From NCBI RefSeq assembly GCF_022171985.1, contig NZ_JAJVHF010000002.1, forward strand, positions 124,001-188,000: DNA of 64,000 nucleotides, given 5' to 3'. The notes beneath the pieces were generated by a model. That model was not told where the DNA came from. It made no database searches and saw nothing but the letters and a program-made list of their open reading frames with translations. Of this stretch, positions 34,662 through 45,715 are shown one piece after another. The DNA is from Huaxiibacter chinensis (GTDB taxonomy: Bacteria > Pseudomonadota > Gammaproteobacteria > Enterobacterales > Enterobacteriaceae). Every line of letters starts with the position of its first letter. The stretch's first letter is position 1. Position numbers and translations under genes: made by a program.

Positions 34662-35921
34662 ATGGCGTGGAATCAGCCCGGTAATAACGGACAAGACCGC
34701 GACCCGTGGGGAAGCAGCAATAATCAAGGCGGCAACTCTGGGGGAAATGGCAACAAAGGTGGTCGCGAGCAGGGTCCTCCCGATCTGGACGATATCTTCC
34801 GCAAGCTAAGCAAAAAACTTGGCGGTCTGGGAGGTAAAGGTTCCGGTTCGGGTGGTAATAGCCCTCAAGGTCCGCGCCCGCATATTGGTGGCCGTGTAGT
34901 GGGCATCGTTGCCGCTGCCGTGGTGATCATTTGGGCAGCCAGTGGCTTCTATACCATTAAAGAAGCCGAGCGCGGTGTCGTCACGCGCTTTGGTAAGTTT
35001 AGCCATCTGGTTGAGCCGGGCCTGAACTGGAAGCCAACCTTTATCGATAACGTGACCGCGGTTAACGTGGAATCCGTGCGTGAACTGGCGGCGTCCGGTG
35101 TGATGCTGACCTCTGACGAGAACGTTGTTCGCGTTGAGATGAACGTCCAGTACCGCGTCACCGATCCGCAGCACTACCTGTTTAGCGTGACCAGCGCAGA
35201 TGACAGTCTGCGCCAGGCGACCGACAGCGCGTTGCGCGGTGTGATCGGCAAGTACACCATGGACCGCATTCTGACCGAAGGTCGTACCGTTATTCGTAGC
35301 GATACCCAGCGCGAGCTGGAAGAGACGATTCGCCCGTACAACATGGGTATTACCCTGCTGGACGTTAACTTCCAGGCTGCTCGTCCGCCAGAAGAGGTCA
35401 AAGCGGCCTTTGATGATGCCATTGCTGCCCGTGAAAACGAACAGCAGTACATCCGTGAAGCCGAAGCGTACACCAACGAAGTGCAGCCACGTGCTAACGG
35501 TCAGGCGCAGCGTATTCTTGAAGAGGCGCGTGCCTATAAGACCCAGACCATCCTGGAAGCACAGGGTGAAGTGGCTCGCTTTGCGAAGCTTCTGCCGGAA
35601 TACAAAGCGGCCCCGGAAATTACCCGTGAACGTCTGTATATCGAAACCATGGAGAAGGTGCTGAGCCATACGCGTAAAGTGCTGGTCAACGAAAACAAAG
35701 GTGGCAACCTGATGGTTCTGCCGCTGGACCAAATGCTGAAAGGCGGGAATACCTCAGGCGCAAAACAGGATACGAGCGGCGCGAATAATCTGCTGCGTCT
35801 GCCTCCGGCCTCCTCAGGCAGCGCGGGTGCGAAATCCACGTCTTCTTCAAACGATGGTGACATCATGGACCAACGTCGCGCTAACGCGCAGCGTAACGAC
35901 AGCCAGCGTCAGGGGGAATAA
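34662..35921 (+). CDS. hflK: HflK, FtsH-modulating SPFH protein
   Basis: The 419-residue protein is HflK, which with HflC forms the large cage around the FtsH protease. A Gly/Asn-rich cytoplasmic N-terminus (residues 1-75) precedes one membrane segment (GIVAAAVVIIWAASGFYTIK, about 80-99). The SPFH/band-7 domain begins with EAERGVVTRFGKFSHLVEPG and is followed by coiled coil. The C-terminal tail is Ser/Gly-rich. It precedes hflC by two bases. Confidence 0.97.
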   Translation: MAWNQPGNNGQDRDPWGSSNNQGGNSGGNGNKGGREQGPPDLDDIFRKLSKKLGGLGGKGSGSGGNSPQGPRPHIGGRVVGIVAAAVVIIWAASGFYTIKEAERGVVTRFGKFSHLVEPGLNWKPTFIDNVTAVNVESVRELAASGVMLTSDENVVRVEMNVQYRVTDPQHYLFSVTSADDSLRQATDSALRGVIGKYTMDRILTEGRTVIRSDTQRELEETIRPYNMGITLLDVNFQAARPPEEVKAAFDDAIAARENEQQYIREAEAYTNEVQPRANGQAQRILEEARAYKTQTILEAQGEVARFAKLLPEYKAAPEITRERLYIETMEKVLSHTRKVLVNENKGGNLMVLPLDQMLKGGNTSGAKQDTSGANNLLRLPPASSGSAGAKSTSSSNDGDIMDQRRANAQRNDSQRQGE

Positions 35922-35923
35922 CG

Positions 35924-36928
35924 ATGCGTAAGTCAGTTATTGCGATTATTATCATCGTGCTGGTAGTGCTTTATGCCTCTATCTTTGTGGTGAAAGAAGG
36001 CGAACGCGGTATTACGATGCGTTTTGGCAAAGTATTGCGTGACGATGAAAACAAACCGCTGGTCTTCGAGCCGGGTCTGCACTTTAAGCTCCCGATTATT
36101 GAATCAGTGAAAATGCTCGATGCCCGTATCCAGACAATGGATAACCAGGCTGACCGTTTCGTGACCAAAGAGAAAAAAGACCTGATCGTCGATTCGTACA
36201 TCAAATGGCGTATCAGCGATTTCAGCCGCTACTATCTGGCAACGGGCGGCGGTGACGTCTCTCAGGCCGAAGTGCTGCTGAAACGTAAATTCTCTGACCG
36301 TCTGCGTTCTGAAATTGGTCGTCTGGATGTGAAAGACATTGTCACCGACTCGCGTGGCCGTCTGACGCTGGAAGTGCGTGATGCATTGAACTCCGGTTCT
36401 GCAGGCACCGAAGATGAAGTCGCGACGCCAGCTGCCGATGATGCGATTGCTAAAGCGGCAGAGCGCGTTCAGGCTGAAACCAACGGCAAAGTGCCGGTGA
36501 TCAACCCGAACAGTATGGCTGCACTGGGTATCGAAGTGGTTGACGTGCGTATCAAGCAGATCAACCTGCCGGTGGAAGTGTCTGAAGCGATCTACAACCG
36601 TATGCGCGCTGAGCGTGAAGCGGTAGCGCGTCGTCACCGTTCACAAGGTCAGGAAGAAGCTGAGAAGCTGCGTGCAACGGCGGACTACGAAGTGACGAAG
36701 ACGCTGGCAGAATCTGAACGCCAGGGCCGTATTATGCGTGGTGAAGGGGATGCTGAAGCTGCCAAACTGTTTGCGGATGCTTTCAGCCAGGATCCGGACT
36801 TCTATGCCTTTATCCGTAGTCTGCGTGCTTACGAGAACAGCTTCCAGAGCAACCAGGACGTCATGGTGCTCAGCCCGGACAGCGATTTCTTCCGCTACAT
36901 GAAATCGCCAGGCAACGTGACCCGTTAA
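35924..36928 (+). CDS. hflC: HflC, FtsH-modulating SPFH protein
   Basis: The 334-residue protein is HflC, partner of HflK. The N-terminal membrane anchor (residues 3-21, VIAIIIIVLVVLYASIFVV) is followed by the SPFH domain (EGERGITMRFGKVLRDDENK) and a long helix with EREAVARRHRSQGQEEAEKL. Like HflK, most of it faces the periplasm. AGGGGGAA precedes the ATG. A strong terminator lies 22 bases past its stop. Confidence 0.97.
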   Translation: MRKSVIAIIIIVLVVLYASIFVVKEGERGITMRFGKVLRDDENKPLVFEPGLHFKLPIIESVKMLDARIQTMDNQADRFVTKEKKDLIVDSYIKWRISDFSRYYLATGGGDVSQAEVLLKRKFSDRLRSEIGRLDVKDIVTDSRGRLTLEVRDALNSGSAGTEDEVATPAADDAIAKAAERVQAETNGKVPVINPNSMAALGIEVVDVRIKQINLPVEVSEAIYNRMRAEREAVARRHRSQGQEEAEKLRATADYEVTKTLAESERQGRIMRGEGDAEAAKLFADAFSQDPDFYAFIRSLRAYENSFQSNQDVMVLSPDSDFFRYMKSPGNVTR

Positions 36929-36950
36929 GTTTTCGGCTCTCCGTTGTTAA

Positions 36951-36983
36951 ACCACCGCTCTCAACGGAGCGGTGGTTTTTTTT
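36951..36983 (+). terminator. Rho-independent terminator after hflC
   Basis: ACCACCGCTC (36951-36960) pairs perfectly with 36967-36976 around a six-base loop and is followed by seven T. It lies between hflC and yjeT, and only 4 bases before the yjeT ribosome site. Confidence 0.93.
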
Positions 36984-36996
36984 ATAAGGAATGCAA

Positions 36997-37194
36997 ATGA
37001 ACTCCACGATTATCCTCGCGCTGGCGTTAGTGCTGGTGCTGGAAGGGTTAGGACCGATGCTGTATCCAAAGGCCTGGCGGCGAATGATTTCGAGCCTGGC
37101 ACAATTGCCCGATAATATTTTGCGTCGTTTTGGCGGCGGTCTTGTGGTTGCCGGAGTGGTGATCTACTACATGTTGAGGAAAACGATTGGCTGA
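36997..37194 (+). CDS. yjeT: YjeT, DUF2065 small membrane protein
   Basis: The 65-residue protein MNSTIILALALVLVLEGLGP... matches E. coli YjeT. Two hydrophobic segments (residues 3-22 and 46-60) flank a basic middle (PKAWRRMI); the C-terminus is YYMLRKTIG. I prefer the second ATG at 36997, correctly spaced after AAGGA; the first, at 36991, is too close. It lies between hflC and purA. Function unknown. Confidence 0.9.
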   Translation: MNSTIILALALVLVLEGLGPMLYPKAWRRMISSLAQLPDNILRRFGGGLVVAGVVIYYMLRKTIG

Positions 37195-37220
37195 TCAAAA
37201 AGTGGTCGGATTTAGTCTAA

Positions 37221-38594
<1,374 letters not shown>

Positions 38595-38608
38595 TCCTTG
38601 TCATGCTG

Positions 38609-38630
38609 GCCTGCGGGGTAACTCGCAGGC
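38609..38630 (+). terminator. Hairpin after purA
   Basis: GCCTGCG (38609-38615) pairs with CGCAGGC (38624-38630) around an 8-base loop, 14 bases after the purA stop. It lacks a T tract. The downstream stretch with ataagcg and gccattcgg is loosely REP-like. Confidence 0.5.
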
Positions 38631-38785
38631 TGGATAAGCGCAGTGCCATTCGGCGATCGCGCGCTGTTCCTCGCTTTTTCCCCCTTTCAGTTCAAATAAA
38701 TTAACCGCTAAGTATCTGGCTGGTTTATCATCAATAGTGAATATTTCTGCGGTTTGACCGCGTTTTCCCTTTTCCTGAGGTTGAT

Positions 38786-39211
38786 GTGCAGTTAACGAGT
38801 TTCACCGATTACGGCTTACGTGCGCTGATTTACATGGCGTCGTTGCCACAAGGACAAATGACCAGTATCTCGCAGGTAACCGAGGTCTACGGCGTGTCCC
38901 GTAATCATATGGTCAAAATAATCAATCAACTTAGCCGTGCGGGATACGTTACTGCCGTCCGCGGGAAAAACGGAGGCATCCGCCTCGGTAAACCGGCACA
39001 GAGTATTCGAGTTGGGGATGTGGTGCGTGAACTAGAGCCTTTGTCTCTGGTCAACTGCAGCAGTGCCTTTTGCCACATTACGCCCGCTTGTCGCCTGAAA
39101 CAGGTGCTTTCTCAGGCCGTGCAAAGTTTTCTCAAGGAACTGGATAACTACACGCTGGCCGATTTGGTTGAAGAGAATCAACCACTTTATAAATTATTGC
39201 TGGTGGAATGA
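38786..39211 (+). CDS. nsrR: NsrR, nitric oxide-sensing repressor
   Basis: The 141-residue protein is NsrR, an Rrf2-family [Fe-S] repressor of nitric oxide defence genes. Residues 1-65 form the winged helix ([36 protein letters not shown]). The cluster ligands are Cys91, Cys96 and Cys102 in [16 protein letters not shown]. The start is GTG at 38786 with TGAGG upstream, as in E. coli. A matching operator precedes ytfE at 63408 in this window. It is followed closely by rnr. Confidence 0.96.
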   Translation: MQLTSFTDYGLRALIYMASLPQGQMTSISQVTEVYGVSRNHMVKIINQLSRAGYVTAVRGKNGGIRLGKPAQSIRVGDVVRELEPLSLVNCSSAFCHITPACRLKQVLSQAVQSFLKELDNYTLADLVEENQPLYKLLLVE

Positions 39212-39249
39212 AGAAAATTTCCACCGGAGCTGACAACGGAGGAACCGAC

Positions 39250-41700
39250 ATGTCACAAGATCCTTTCCAGGAACGCGAAGCCGAAAAGTACGCGAATCCT
39301 ATCCCAAGCCGCGAGTTCATCATTGAACACTTAACTAAACGCGAAAAACCCGCTAATCGTGAAGAACTTGCTGAAGAATTACATATTGAAGGCGAAGAGC
39401 AAATTGAAGGCCTTCGTCGCCGTCTGCGCGCCATGGAACGTGACGGCCAGCTGGTCTTCACTCGCCGCCAGTGCTATGCGCTGCCGGAACGTCTCGATCT
39501 GCTGAAAGGCATCGTCATTGGCCACCGCGATGGCTTTGGCTTCCTGCGCGTTGAAGGGCGCAAAGACGATCTCTATCTCTCGTCCGAGCAGATGAAAATG
39601 TGTATCCATGGCGATCAGATCCTGGCGCAGCCGCTGGGTGCCGATCGTAAAGGTCGTCGTGAAGCGCGCGTTGTGCGCGTTCTGGTGCCGAAAACCAGCC
39701 AGATCGTGGGCCGCTACTTCACGGATGCCGGTGTGGGCTTCGTGGTGCCTGACGACAGTCGCCTGAGCTTTGACATTCTCATCCCGCCGGAAGAGGTAAA
39801 AGGCGCGCGCATGGGCTTTGTGGTGGTCGTTGAGCTGACTCAGCGTCCAACCCGCCGCACCAAGGCAGTGGGTAAAATCGTCGAAGTGCTGGGCGATAAT
39901 ATGGGGACCAGCATGGCCGTGGATATGGCGCTGCGTACGCACGAAATCCCGTACGTCTGGCCAAAAGCGGTTGAAGACCAGGTTGAAGGCCTGAAAGAGC
40001 AGGTCCCTGAAGAAGCCAAAGTGGGTCGCGTTGATTTGCGTAGCCTGCCGCTGGTCACCATTGATGGTGAAGACGCCCGCGACTTCGATGATGCCGTCTA
40101 CTGTGAGAAAAAACGCGGCGGTGGCTGGCGTTTATGGGTCGCGATTGCTGACGTCAGCTATTATGTACGCCCTGGCACGCCGCTGGATAGCGAAGCGCGC
40201 AGCCGCGGGACGTCCGTGTACTTCCCGTCGCAGGTTGTGCCGATGCTGCCTGAAGTCCTCTCAAACGGTCTGTGCTCCCTGAATCCGCAGGTTGATCGCT
40301 TATGTATGGTGTGTGAGATGACCATCTCCACCAAAGGGCGTCTGACCGGTTATAAATTCTATGAAGCGGTAATGAGTTCCCATGCACGTCTGACCTATAC
40401 CAAGGTCTGGCACATGCTGCAGGGCGATGGCGAGCTGCGCGAGCAGTATGCCCCGCTGGTCAAACACATCGAAGAGCTGCATAACCTCTACAAAACGCTG
40501 GATCAGGCGCGCGAAGAGCGCGGCGGGATCTCCTTCGAAAGCGAAGAGGCGAAGTTTATCTTCAACGCCGAGCGCCGCATCGAGCGTATCGAACAGACGC
40601 AGCGTAACGATGCGCATAAGCTGATTGAAGAGTGCATGATTCTGGCAAACATCTCTGCGGCACGGTTTGTTGAGAAAGCGAAAGAGCCTGCGCTGTTCCG
40701 TATTCACGATAAGCCAACCAATGAAGCTATCACCGCCTTCCGCTCTGTGCTGGCGGAGCTGGGTCTGGAACTGCCAGGCGGCAGCAAACCTGAGCCACGT
40801 GACTACGCCGAACTGCTGGAATCCATTGCCGATCGTCCTGATGCGGAAATGCTGCAAACCATGCTGCTGCGCTCGATGAAGCAGGCCATTTACGATCCGG
40901 AAAACCGCGGTCACTTTGGCCTGGCGCTTCAGTCCTATGCGCACTTTACCTCGCCGATTCGTCGTTATCCGGATCTCTCTTTGCACCGCGCCATCAAGTA
41001 TCTGGTTGCGCAGGAGCAGGGACACAAAGGCAATACCACGGAGACCGGTGGGTATCACTACTCCATGGAAGAGATGCTCCAGCTTGGTCAGCACTGTTCC
41101 ATGGCTGAGCGCCGTGCCGATGAAGCCACTCGCGACGTGGCTGACTGGCTGAAGTGCGACTTTATGCTGGACCAGGTGGGTAACGTCTTTAAAGGCGTCA
41201 TTGCCAGCGTCACTGGTTTTGGTTTCTTTGTGCGCCTTGATGAGCTGTTCATTGACGGGCTGGTCCACGTCTCGTCCCTGGATAACGATTATTATCGTTA
41301 CGATCAGGTGGGGCAGCGTCTCACTGGCGAGTCGGGTGGTCAAACATACCGTCTGGGCGATCGCGTGGAAGTGAAAGTCGAAGCCGTGAATATGGACGAG
41401 CGTAAGATTGATTTCAGCCTGATTTCCAGCGAACGCGCGCCACGTAACGTCGGCAAAACCGCACGCGACCACGCCAAAAAAGGGTCTGGCGGAAAAAGTA
41501 ACGGCAAGCGTCGTCAGGCGGGTAAAAAGGTGAACTTCGAGCCGGACAGCGCATTCCGCGGCGGTAAAGACAAACCGAAATCAGCGAAGCCGCCAAAAGC
41601 GAAACAAGAGAAAAGCGCTAAAAAGCCTTCCGCGAAGACGCAGAAAATAGCGGCTGCCACGAAGGCGAAACGCGCAGCGAAGAAAAAAGTGGCGGAGTAA
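39250..41700 (+). CDS. rnr: Ribonuclease R
   Basis: The 816-residue protein is RNase R, a processive 3'-5' exoribonuclease that can degrade structured RNA and is used in cold shock and trans-translation. Order: N-terminal helix-turn-helix (about 20-85), cold-shock domains, the RNB domain with [19 protein letters not shown] (catalytic aspartates), an S1 domain ([20 protein letters not shown], about 640-725), and a long Lys/Ala-rich tail. I chose the ATG at 39250, preceded by CGGAGGAA; an ATG overlapping the nsrR stop at 39208 would add 14 unrelated residues. Confidence 0.96.
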   Translation: MSQDPFQEREAEKYANPIPSREFIIEHLTKREKPANREELAEELHIEGEEQIEGLRRRLRAMERDGQLVFTRRQCYALPERLDLLKGIVIGHRDGFGFLRVEGRKDDLYLSSEQMKMCIHGDQILAQPLGADRKGRREARVVRVLVPKTSQIVGRYFTDAGVGFVVPDDSRLSFDILIPPEEVKGARMGFVVVVELTQRPTRRTKAVGKIVEVLGDNMGTSMAVDMALRTHEIPYVWPKAVEDQVEGLKEQVPEEAKVGRVDLRSLPLVTIDGEDARDFDDAVYCEKKRGGGWRLWVAIADVSYYVRPGTPLDSEARSRGTSVYFPSQVVPMLPEVLSNGLCSLNPQVDRLCMVCEMTISTKGRLTGYKFYEAVMSSHARLTYTKVWHMLQGDGELREQYAPLVKHIEELHNLYKTLDQAREERGGISFESEEAKFIFNAERRIERIEQTQRNDAHKLIEECMILANISAARFVEKAKEPALFRIHDKPTNEAITAFRSVLAELGLELPGGSKPEPRDYAELLESIADRPDAEMLQTMLLRSMKQAIYDPENRGHFGLALQSYAHFTSPIRRYPDLSLHRAIKYLVAQEQGHKGNTTETGGYHYSMEEMLQLGQHCSMAERRADEATRDVADWLKCDFMLDQVGNVFKGVIASVTGFGFFVRLDELFIDGLVHVSSLDNDYYRYDQVGQRLTGESGGQTYRLGDRVEVKVEAVNMDERKIDFSLISSERAPRNVGKTARDHAKKGSGGKSNGKRRQAGKKVNFEPDSAFRGGKDKPKSAKPPKAKQEKSAKKPSAKTQKIAAATKAKRAAKKKVAE

Positions 41701-41714
41701 TTTCCCCACCCCAG

Positions 41715-41776
41715 CCCTCTCCCACCGGGGAGAGGGAGAATGTCCTGTAGGCCGGGTCAGCGCAGCGCAACCCGAC
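41715..41776. repeat. Paired dispersed-repeat hairpins between rnr and rlmB
   Basis: Two palindromes lie side by side. CCCTCTCCC (41715-41723) pairs with GGGAGAGGG (41728-41736). A REP-like unit, GTAGGCCGGGTCAGCGCAGC onward, follows at 41747-41776, with CGGGT pairing ACCCG. Both have the look of the short dispersed intergenic repeats of enterobacteria. Confidence 0.65.
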
Positions 41777-41800
41777 AAAAAGTCATAATGAGAACCATCA

Positions 41801-42535
41801 ATGAGTGAAATGATTTACGGCATCCATGCGGTGCAGGCCCTGCTGGAGCGCGCACCAGAGCGTTTTCAGGAAGTCTATATTCTGAAAGGGCGTGAAGATA
41901 AACGTCTGCTGCCGCTGATCCATGCGCTGGAAGCGCAGGGCGTCGTGATTCAACTGGCAAGCCGCCAGTTCCTCGACGAAAAAAGCGAGGGTGCGGTACA
42001 CCAGGGGATTATTGCGCGTGCCAAACCGGGTCGTCAGTACCAGGAAAACGATCTGCCGGATTTGCTTGCCCAGCTGGATAACCCGTTCCTGCTGATCCTT
42101 GATGGCGTGACCGACCCGCATAACCTCGGCGCCTGCCTGCGTAGCGCAGACGCTGCCGGTGTGCATGCGGTGATCGTGCCACGCGATCGCTCAGCACAGT
42201 TGAATGCCACCGCGAAAAAAGTCGCCTGCGGCGCAGCGGAAAACGTGCCGTTGATTCGTGTGACCAACCTGGCACGCACTATGCGTCAGCTGCAGGAAGA
42301 GAACATCTGGATTGTCGGGACCGCAGGGGAAGCCGATCATACTGTCTACCAGAGCAAACTGAACGGGCGCCTGGCGCTGGTGATGGGAGCAGAAGGCGAA
42401 GGTATGCGTCGCCTGACGCGCGAACATTGCGATGAGCTGATCGGTATTCCCATGGCCGGGAGCGTCTCTTCTCTGAACGTCTCCGTGGCGACGGGCATCT
42501 GCCTGTTCGAAGCGGTGCGTCAGCGCGGCCTATAA
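41801..42535 (+). CDS. rlmB: 23S rRNA Gm2251 2'-O-methyltransferase RlmB
   Basis: The 244-residue protein is RlmB, a SPOUT-class enzyme that methylates G2251 in the P loop of 23S rRNA. The N-terminal substrate-binding domain starts [20 protein letters not shown]. The C-terminal knotted domain shows [20 protein letters not shown] (motif 1), [20 protein letters not shown] and [18 protein letters not shown] (motif 3). Length is as in E. coli (243). Confidence 0.97.
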   Translation: MSEMIYGIHAVQALLERAPERFQEVYILKGREDKRLLPLIHALEAQGVVIQLASRQFLDEKSEGAVHQGIIARAKPGRQYQENDLPDLLAQLDNPFLLILDGVTDPHNLGACLRSADAAGVHAVIVPRDRSAQLNATAKKVACGAAENVPLIRVTNLARTMRQLQEENIWIVGTAGEADHTVYQSKLNGRLALVMGAEGEGMRRLTREHCDELIGIPMAGSVSSLNVSVATGICLFEAVRQRGL

Positions 42536-42540
42536 ACAAC

Positions 42541-42566
42541 AAGGCCGTCCTGTGGACGGCCTTTTG
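42541..42566 (+). terminator. Rho-independent terminator of rlmB
   Basis: AAGGCCGTCC pairs perfectly with GGACGGCCTT across a 3-base loop, followed by TTG. It starts 6 bases past the rlmB stop. A second hairpin at 42574-42595 (10-bp stem with one G-T pair) lies between it and the convergent transporter. Confidence 0.85.
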
Positions 42567-42612
42567 TGTTTTCGCCCTTACCCACGGGTGAGGGCTGCAG
42601 ACGGTGATTTTC

Positions 42613-43908
42613 TTACTCCTCCAGTGACCGTAAGTGGTCATCCTTCCTGAGCGTCATAAGCGCCACCAGACTCACCACCGCCGTTGCCATCACGTAGTAG
42701 GCCGGGATATCCAGATTGCCGGTTTGCTTGATAAGGCCGGTAATGATCAGCCCCGCGCAGCCCGAGAAAATGGCATTCGAGAGCGAGTAGGCCAGTCCTA
42801 GACCCGTATAGCGCACGCGCGTCGGGAACATTTCTGACAGCATCGCCGGACCAGGGCCAGCCAGCATGCCAACCAGTCCACCGGCAATCAGCACCACCAT
42901 CGCTTTTATCGCCAGGGTACTGGATTCCGCCTGCAGTATTTTCAGCAGCGGCAGCGCAAGAACCAGCAGCAAGACCGTGGCAATCATCATCACCGTGCGA
43001 CGCCCGATGCGATCGCTCATGATACCCGCCGGAATAATGGTGATCGCAAAACCAATGTTGGAGATCACCGCAATCAGCAGTGCCTGGTTGAACCCTGTAT
43101 GCAGAGCCGACTGTAGATAGGTCGGCATAATAACCAGATAGGTATACCCCGCAGCGGACCACACCATTACCCGCCCAATTCCCATAGCAATGGCTTTCAG
43201 CGTATCCGTGGTGCGCGCCTGAGCGACGGCGGGCTTCACCTGTTGTTTGACGAAGCTGGGGGTCTCCTCCATGCTCACCCGCAGCCACAGCGCCACAATA
43301 CCCATTGGCAACGCGAGGAAGAAGGGAATACGCCAGCCCCAGTCATGCAATGCTTCGGGCGTCAGCAGCGCTGAGAGCAGCGCGACGATGCCCGCACCTG
43401 CCAGCAGACCCAATGCCACGGTAAAGGATTGCCACGCCCCGTAGAGGCCTCTCTTGCCGCGTGGTGCGAACTCTGTCATCAGCGATACGGCGCCGCCATA
43501 TTCTCCGCCGGCAAACAACCCCTGCAAAATGCGCAGCCCGGTAATGATTAACGGCGCGGCGATACCAATACTGGCATAGACCGGCACCAGGCCAATGGCC
43601 GCGGTGGCGAGCGTCATCAGAACCAGCACGATGATGAGCGTCGGTTTACGGCCAATGCGATCGCCCATGCGCCCAAAGACCACCGCGCCAAGTGGACGGA
43701 AGAAAAAGGCGATAGCGAAAGAGGCGTAGGTCAGGATCAGGCTGGTCAGGCCCGACTCTCCCTCAAGCTGGAAGAAGTTTTTCGCAATGACGGTGGCCAT
43801 AAAGCCATACACCGCAAATTCATACCATTCGATGAAGTTGCCGATAGAGCCAGCAATTAAAGCGCGCTTATGGGCATCTGGCGCAGAGTGTGAAGCGTGC
43901 ATAATCAT
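42613..43908 (-). CDS. MFS transporter, metabolite:H+ symporter (MHS) type
   Basis: The 431-residue protein is a 12-helix major facilitator of the MHS group, the family of ProP, KgtP, ShiA and citrate carriers. The N-terminus SIGNFIEWYEFAVYGFMATV, the loop 2-3 motif GRMGDRIGRKPTLI and the loop 8-9 repeat SDRIGRRTVMM are typical. The first ATG (43906-43908) and another two codons later are both usable. Substrate cannot be told from sequence; organic acids, betaine or proline are family options. In E. coli this place holds yjfIJKLM and yjfC. It diverges from aidB. Confidence 0.85.
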   Translation of the reverse strand: MIMHASHSAPDAHKRALIAGSIGNFIEWYEFAVYGFMATVIAKNFFQLEGESGLTSLILTYASFAIAFFFRPLGAVVFGRMGDRIGRKPTLIIVLVLMTLATAAIGLVPVYASIGIAAPLIITGLRILQGLFAGGEYGGAVSLMTEFAPRGKRGLYGAWQSFTVALGLLAGAGIVALLSALLTPEALHDWGWRIPFFLALPMGIVALWLRVSMEETPSFVKQQVKPAVAQARTTDTLKAIAMGIGRVMVWSAAGYTYLVIMPTYLQSALHTGFNQALLIAVISNIGFAITIIPAGIMSDRIGRRTVMMIATVLLLVLALPLLKILQAESSTLAIKAMVVLIAGGLVGMLAGPGPAMLSEMFPTRVRYTGLGLAYSLSNAIFSGCAGLIITGLIKQTGNLDIPAYYVMATAVVSLVALMTLRKDDHLRSLEE

Positions 43909-44092
43909 TCTCTTCTGAAAGGTGAGAATAAATTATTCAACACATTTGCGGATGTGAAATAGTTTATTCTTATATTGTGTGAGCTGTTTCACGAATGCAT
44001 TCAGTGAGATCGTCACGCTGTGACCTCACTCCCATGCAGTGCCGCCGTTGGCTGTCCATACTTGCTGTATGGCCATTGAAGGAGGGACGCAC
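43909..44092. promoter_or_regulatory. Divergent transporter/aidB control region
   Basis: The 184-base gap contains several dyads. GTGAAA at 43954-43959 mirrors TTTCAC at 43987-43992. AGTGAG...GTCAC-GCT-GTGAC-CTCACT spans 44003-44030. CCATAC/GTATGG at 44056-44072 forms a hairpin just before the aidB ribosome site GGAGGG. I cannot assign them to named regulators. Confidence 0.4.
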
Positions 44093-45715
44093 ATGCACTG
44101 GCAGACACATACCGTGTTTAATCAACCTTCACCACTCTCAAACAGCAACCTTTTTTTGTCGGACTGCGCGCTTCGCGAGGCGGTCGCCCGTGAGGGCGGC
44201 GACTGGGACGTGGAGCTGCTGGCGAGTATTGGACAGCAGCTGGGCACCGCAGAGTCGCTGGAGCTGGGCAGGCTGGCGAACATCAATCCACCGGAACTTT
44301 TACGCTACGATGCCACCGGAGCACGGCTGGACGACGTTCGCTTTCATCCCGCCTGGCATCTGCTTATGCAGGGATTGTGCGCCAATCGTGTCCATAATCT
44401 GGCGTGGGAAGATCGGGCCCGTAAAGGGGCGTTTGTCGCCCGGGCGGCGCGCTTTATCCTCCATGCGCAGGTCGAAGCGGGTACGCTTTGCCCCATCACC
44501 ATGACCTTTGCCGCCACGCCATTGCTGCAACAGGCGCTGCCCAAACCGTTTCACGACTGGCTACCGCCGTTATTAAGCGATCGTTACGATCCGCATTTAG
44601 CGCCGGGCGGGCAGAAGCGAGGGCTGTTGATCGGCATGGGAATGACGGAAAAGCAGGGCGGTTCGGATGTGCTGAGCAATACGACCCGCGCCGATAAAAA
44701 CAGCGACGGTAGTTACCGACTGGTTGGGCATAAATGGTTTTTCTCGGTGCCGCAAAGCGATGCGCATTTGGTTCTGGCTCAGGCGAAGGGCGGTCTGTCG
44801 TGCTTTTTCGTTCCGCGTTTTCTGCCTGACGGACAGCGAAATGCCGTGCGTCTGGAGCGGCTAAAAGACAAGTTGGGTAATCGTTCAAACGCCAGCGCTG
44901 AGGCGGAGTTTTTCGATGCGTGCGGCTGGCTGCTGGGGGAAGAGGGGGAAGGCGTGCGGCAAATCCTTAAGATGGGCGGACTGACGCGTTTTGACTGCGC
45001 GCTGGGCAGCCACGGTCTTATGCGTCGTGCGCTATCAATTGCGCTGTTCCATGCGCATCAGCGCCAGACCTTTGGCAAAAACCTGGTCGATCAGCCAGTC
45101 ATGCGTGAGGTATTAAGTCGAATGGCGCTGCAGCTGGAAGGGCAAACGGCGTTTTTGCTTCGGCTGGCGCGGGCCTGGGACCAGCGGGCGCATGAACACG
45201 AGGCCGCCTGGGCACGACTCTTTACCCCCGCGGCCAAATTTAGCGTCTGCAAGGCGGGTATACCCTTCGTGGCGGAGGCGATGGAAGTCCTCGGTGGGGC
45301 AGGTTACTGCGAAGAGAGTGAACTCCCGCGCCTGTACCGTGAAATGCCGGTAAACAGCATCTGGGAAGGCTCCGGCAATATCATGTGCCTCGACGTGCTG
45401 CGGGTGATGGCGAAGCAGCCAGGGATGATTGACGTGCTGAACGAGGATTTTGCTCAGGTGAAGGGGCAGGATCGCCATTTCGACCGCAGCTGGCGTCAAT
45501 TACAGCAAAAGCTGCGCAAACCTCAGGAGGCTCAGGCCCGGGAGATCGCCCGGCAGCTCTTTCTGCTGGGTGCCGGCGCGCAAATGTTGCGGCACGCTTC
45601 GCCGCCGGTCGCGCAGGCATGGTGCCGTATGATGATGGATCCCCGGGGCAGCATGTTGCTCAGTGAGCAGGTAAAAAATGATTTGCTGCTGCGTGCCACG
45701 GGGAGGGTAGTTTAA
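44093..45715 (+). CDS. aidB: AidB, acyl-CoA dehydrogenase-like alkylation response protein
   Basis: The 540-residue protein is AidB, a FAD-binding, DNA-binding tetramer induced in the adaptive response to alkylation. The acyl-CoA dehydrogenase fold shows [20 protein letters not shown] (about residues 181-200), [16 protein letters not shown], and the C-terminal [19 protein letters not shown] basic C-terminal domain binds DNA. I chose the ATG at 44093, preceded by GAAGGAGG, giving [12 protein letters not shown] as in E. coli. Its stop overlaps that of the convergent chemoreceptor by 3 bases. Confidence 0.95.
   Translation: MHWQTHTVFNQPSPLSNSNLFLSDCALREAVAREGGDWDVELLASIGQQLGTAESLELGRLANINPPELLRYDATGARLDDVRFHPAWHLLMQGLCANRVHNLAWEDRARKGAFVARAARFILHAQVEAGTLCPITMTFAATPLLQQALPKPFHDWLPPLLSDRYDPHLAPGGQKRGLLIGMGMTEKQGGSDVLSNTTRADKNSDGSYRLVGHKWFFSVPQSDAHLVLAQAKGGLSCFFVPRFLPDGQRNAVRLERLKDKLGNRSNASAEAEFFDACGWLLGEEGEGVRQILKMGGLTRFDCALGSHGLMRRALSIALFHAHQRQTFGKNLVDQPVMREVLSRMALQLEGQTAFLLRLARAWDQRAHEHEAAWARLFTPAAKFSVCKAGIPFVAEAMEVLGGAGYCEESELPRLYREMPVNSIWEGSGNIMCLDVLRVMAKQPGMIDVLNEDFAQVKGQDRHFDRSWRQLQQKLRKPQEAQAREIARQLFLLGAGAQMLRHASPPVAQAWCRMMMDPRGSMLLSEQVKNDLLLRATGRVV

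Noticed and set aside
34806-35732. A 308-residue open frame antisense to hflK
   Set aside because: It is a shadow of a strongly biased coding sequence, with no domain or promoter.
39208-39249. Earlier rnr start overlapping the nsrR stop
   Set aside because: The ATG at 39250 follows a strong GGAGG and matches the known N-terminus.
40300-41472. A 390-residue open frame antisense to rnr
   Set aside because: It is the mirror of the RNB and S1 coding sequence, with no ribosome site or recognisable domain.
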